Source: Oscheius dolichura (taxonomy: Eukaryota; Nematoda; Chromadorea; Rhabditida; Rhabditidae). Taken from it: a stretch of 64,000 bases of DNA. Shown here one piece after another: positions 63,008 through 64,000 of this stretch (position 1 is the first letter of the stretch; each line of letters opens with the position of its first letter). The DNA lies in NCBI GenBank assembly GCA_932521035.1, contig OW051492.1:3658001-3722000 (forward strand), given 5' to 3'. The position numbers and the translations under genes were made by a program. Under the pieces are notes generated by a model. The model was not told where the DNA came from and did not search any database. It was given only the letters and a program-made list of their open reading frames with translations.

Positions 63008-63605
63008 ATGGGGACAAAACTATCTGTCTCCTTGGAAGGAGCGTTTCAACCAGAAATAGCTCCTCGTACTGATAGACCGCCTACCTTTGACCCCCAATTT
63101 GGATTTGAGAAACCTAGGAAGGTTTGTGTTTTATATGTGCATTTAGAAGTTGAAGATGCGAAAAGTTTATTATAATATTTTCAGACCCGTGAAATGAAAG
63201 CTAGCTGGGAAGAAATGGAACAGTGGAGACTCAAGCCGGGTCAGCGAGACTATTGTGCTCATCTGCTTATACCACTTATGAAGTGCCAGGTTATTTTTTA
63301 AAATTTATTTTGCTTGCCATAGCATTTCAAATTCTGGGTTTTTGGTGTAAGCACATACCAAGTCATTTTGTAATACCATCTTCAGACCCTAAATGCACCA
63401 TTTGCTGGTCACGCTTGTGATGGAGAACGTAGTGCTTGGGATAAATGCGAATATGACGACTACATTATGCGAATCAAGGTATGTTGGTTCTGGTTTTTTA
63501 AAGGGTGATAGTGTTGAATCTAGCCCATATTTTTATTTTCAGGAATTTGAACGCGAGCGACGTCTTCTACAACGGAAAGTTCGTAAAGAGGCAGCCGGAA
63601 ATTAA
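63008..63605 (+). CDS. NDUFB7: NADH dehydrogenase 1 beta subcomplex subunit 7 (complex I B18)
   Basis: Accessory subunit of respiratory complex I facing the intermembrane space. Four exons encode MGTKLSVSLEGAFQPEIAPR ... FDPQFGFEKPRKTREMKASW, then the CHCH domain. Twin CX9C motifs are exact: CAHLLIPLMKC and CDGERSAWDKC, with YDDYIMRIKEFERERRLLQR following and the end RKEAAGN. The N-terminal MGT keeps the Gly2 myristoylation site known in the family. TAA at 63603-63605. The ATG is 4 nt after a CACTTTCAG acceptor. The next gene starts 141 bp downstream on the same strand. MCEE is divergent, 268 bp away. Confidence 0.95.
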
Positions 63606-63746
63606 GAAAAACTAGTATGATTAGTGTATAAGCTACTAAAATTTTTAAAAGGAATAAAATCTGTAAAATTGAACATCCAATGGGTTAATCCACAATATTC
63701 CTCTCATTATTTGTCGTTATGTAATTATATTTGCTTTATTTTCTAG

Positions 63747-64000
63747 ATGGACAAACTGATAGAAGATAGCCTGTTGGAATGCCCACATGATCAACAAATA
63801 AATGTGAGTTAATTCAGCTAACTTTCAGTCTTGTTCATAGGTTCTGGAACGGTGTTTACAATTGTTAACCACTCAAGGTGAGAGCCGTGAAAGAAAAGAG
63901 GTGGGATGGTTACTACTGGCTCGTATATTGGAAAAGTTTTAAATAGGTATTTGACATTACAAACAATTTTAGATGTTCGGCTGAATGCCTTCGCGCCGCC
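63747..64000 (+). CDS. 5' part of an unidentified gene, cut by the window edge
   Basis: The ATG at 63747 directly abuts TTTTCTAG, the acceptor pattern seen before other starts here. Exon 1 reads MDKLIEDSLLECPHDQQIN. A 37-nt intron leads to VLERCLQLLTTQ. A further intron (about 95 nt) may join to DVRLNAFAPP at the edge; the alternative reading extends TTQGESRERKE before another donor. The start looks like helical-repeat sequence but is too short to identify. It could share an operon with NDUFB7. Confidence 0.45.

Overview
This window is animal nuclear DNA, most likely from a nematode. The coding sequence is split by many very short introns, mostly 35-50 nt and sometimes under 30 nt. Most gene starts lie a few bases behind a T-rich splice acceptor with no obvious upstream exon, the mark of spliced-leader trans-splicing. 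The Src kinase, a ZP/cuticlin-like protein and a nematode-style DDE transposase fit the same picture. The species itself cannot be named from the sequence alone. All exon joins given here were made by eye from reading frame, GT/AG and family conservation.

Layout. 41-2248 (-): leucine-rich-repeat protein. 2581-5005 (+): TAK1/MAP3K7-like kinase. 5.0-7.2 kb: non-coding or undecided, with a tandem duplication. 7193-8759 (+): RNF216-type RBR ubiquitin ligase. 9270-10346 (+): EB1. 10538-13900 (+): MSH2. 14070-16148 (-): ceramide kinase. 17300-17371 (-): tRNA-Glu(UUC). 18573-19347 (+): small protein with an OSER1-like C-terminus. 19610-25407 (-): SIN3 corepressor, whose last intron holds an inverted-repeat element. 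27360-29603 (+): Src-family kinase. 29936-30511 (+): unrecognised basic/SR protein. 32225-34663 (+): mitochondrial glycerol-3-phosphate dehydrogenase. 35145-35973 (-): LysM membrane protein. 36500-38008 (+): IDH3 alpha. 38218-39405: a transposon with about 175-bp terminal inverted repeats that contain tRNA-like Pol III boxes, around a broken DDE transposase. 39525-40540 (-): two small secreted/membrane proteins. 41449-44394 (-): DPP IV-family serine peptidase, with possible alternative first exons further upstream. 47078-51024 (+): proline-rich ZP-domain protein. 51081-55100 (-): SON-type splicing factor. 55949-58485 (+): OTUD7/Cezanne-like deubiquitinase. 59186-61778 (+): GH47 alpha-mannosidase. 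62121-62739 (-): methylmalonyl-CoA epimerase. 63008-63605 (+): NDUFB7. 63747 to the edge (+): start of an unidentified gene.

Most genes are unrelated housekeeping or signalling functions. Three mitochondrial metabolism genes (GPD2, IDH3A, NDUFB7) and the epimerase are scattered, not clustered. EB1-MSH2 and NDUFB7-next gene are close same-strand pairs with an acceptor before the second ATG, so they could be operons. The most unusual content is the pair of inverted-repeat elements, both of which carry tRNA-type A/B boxes, and the first SIN3 intron, which stays open in the frame of exon 1 across its whole length.
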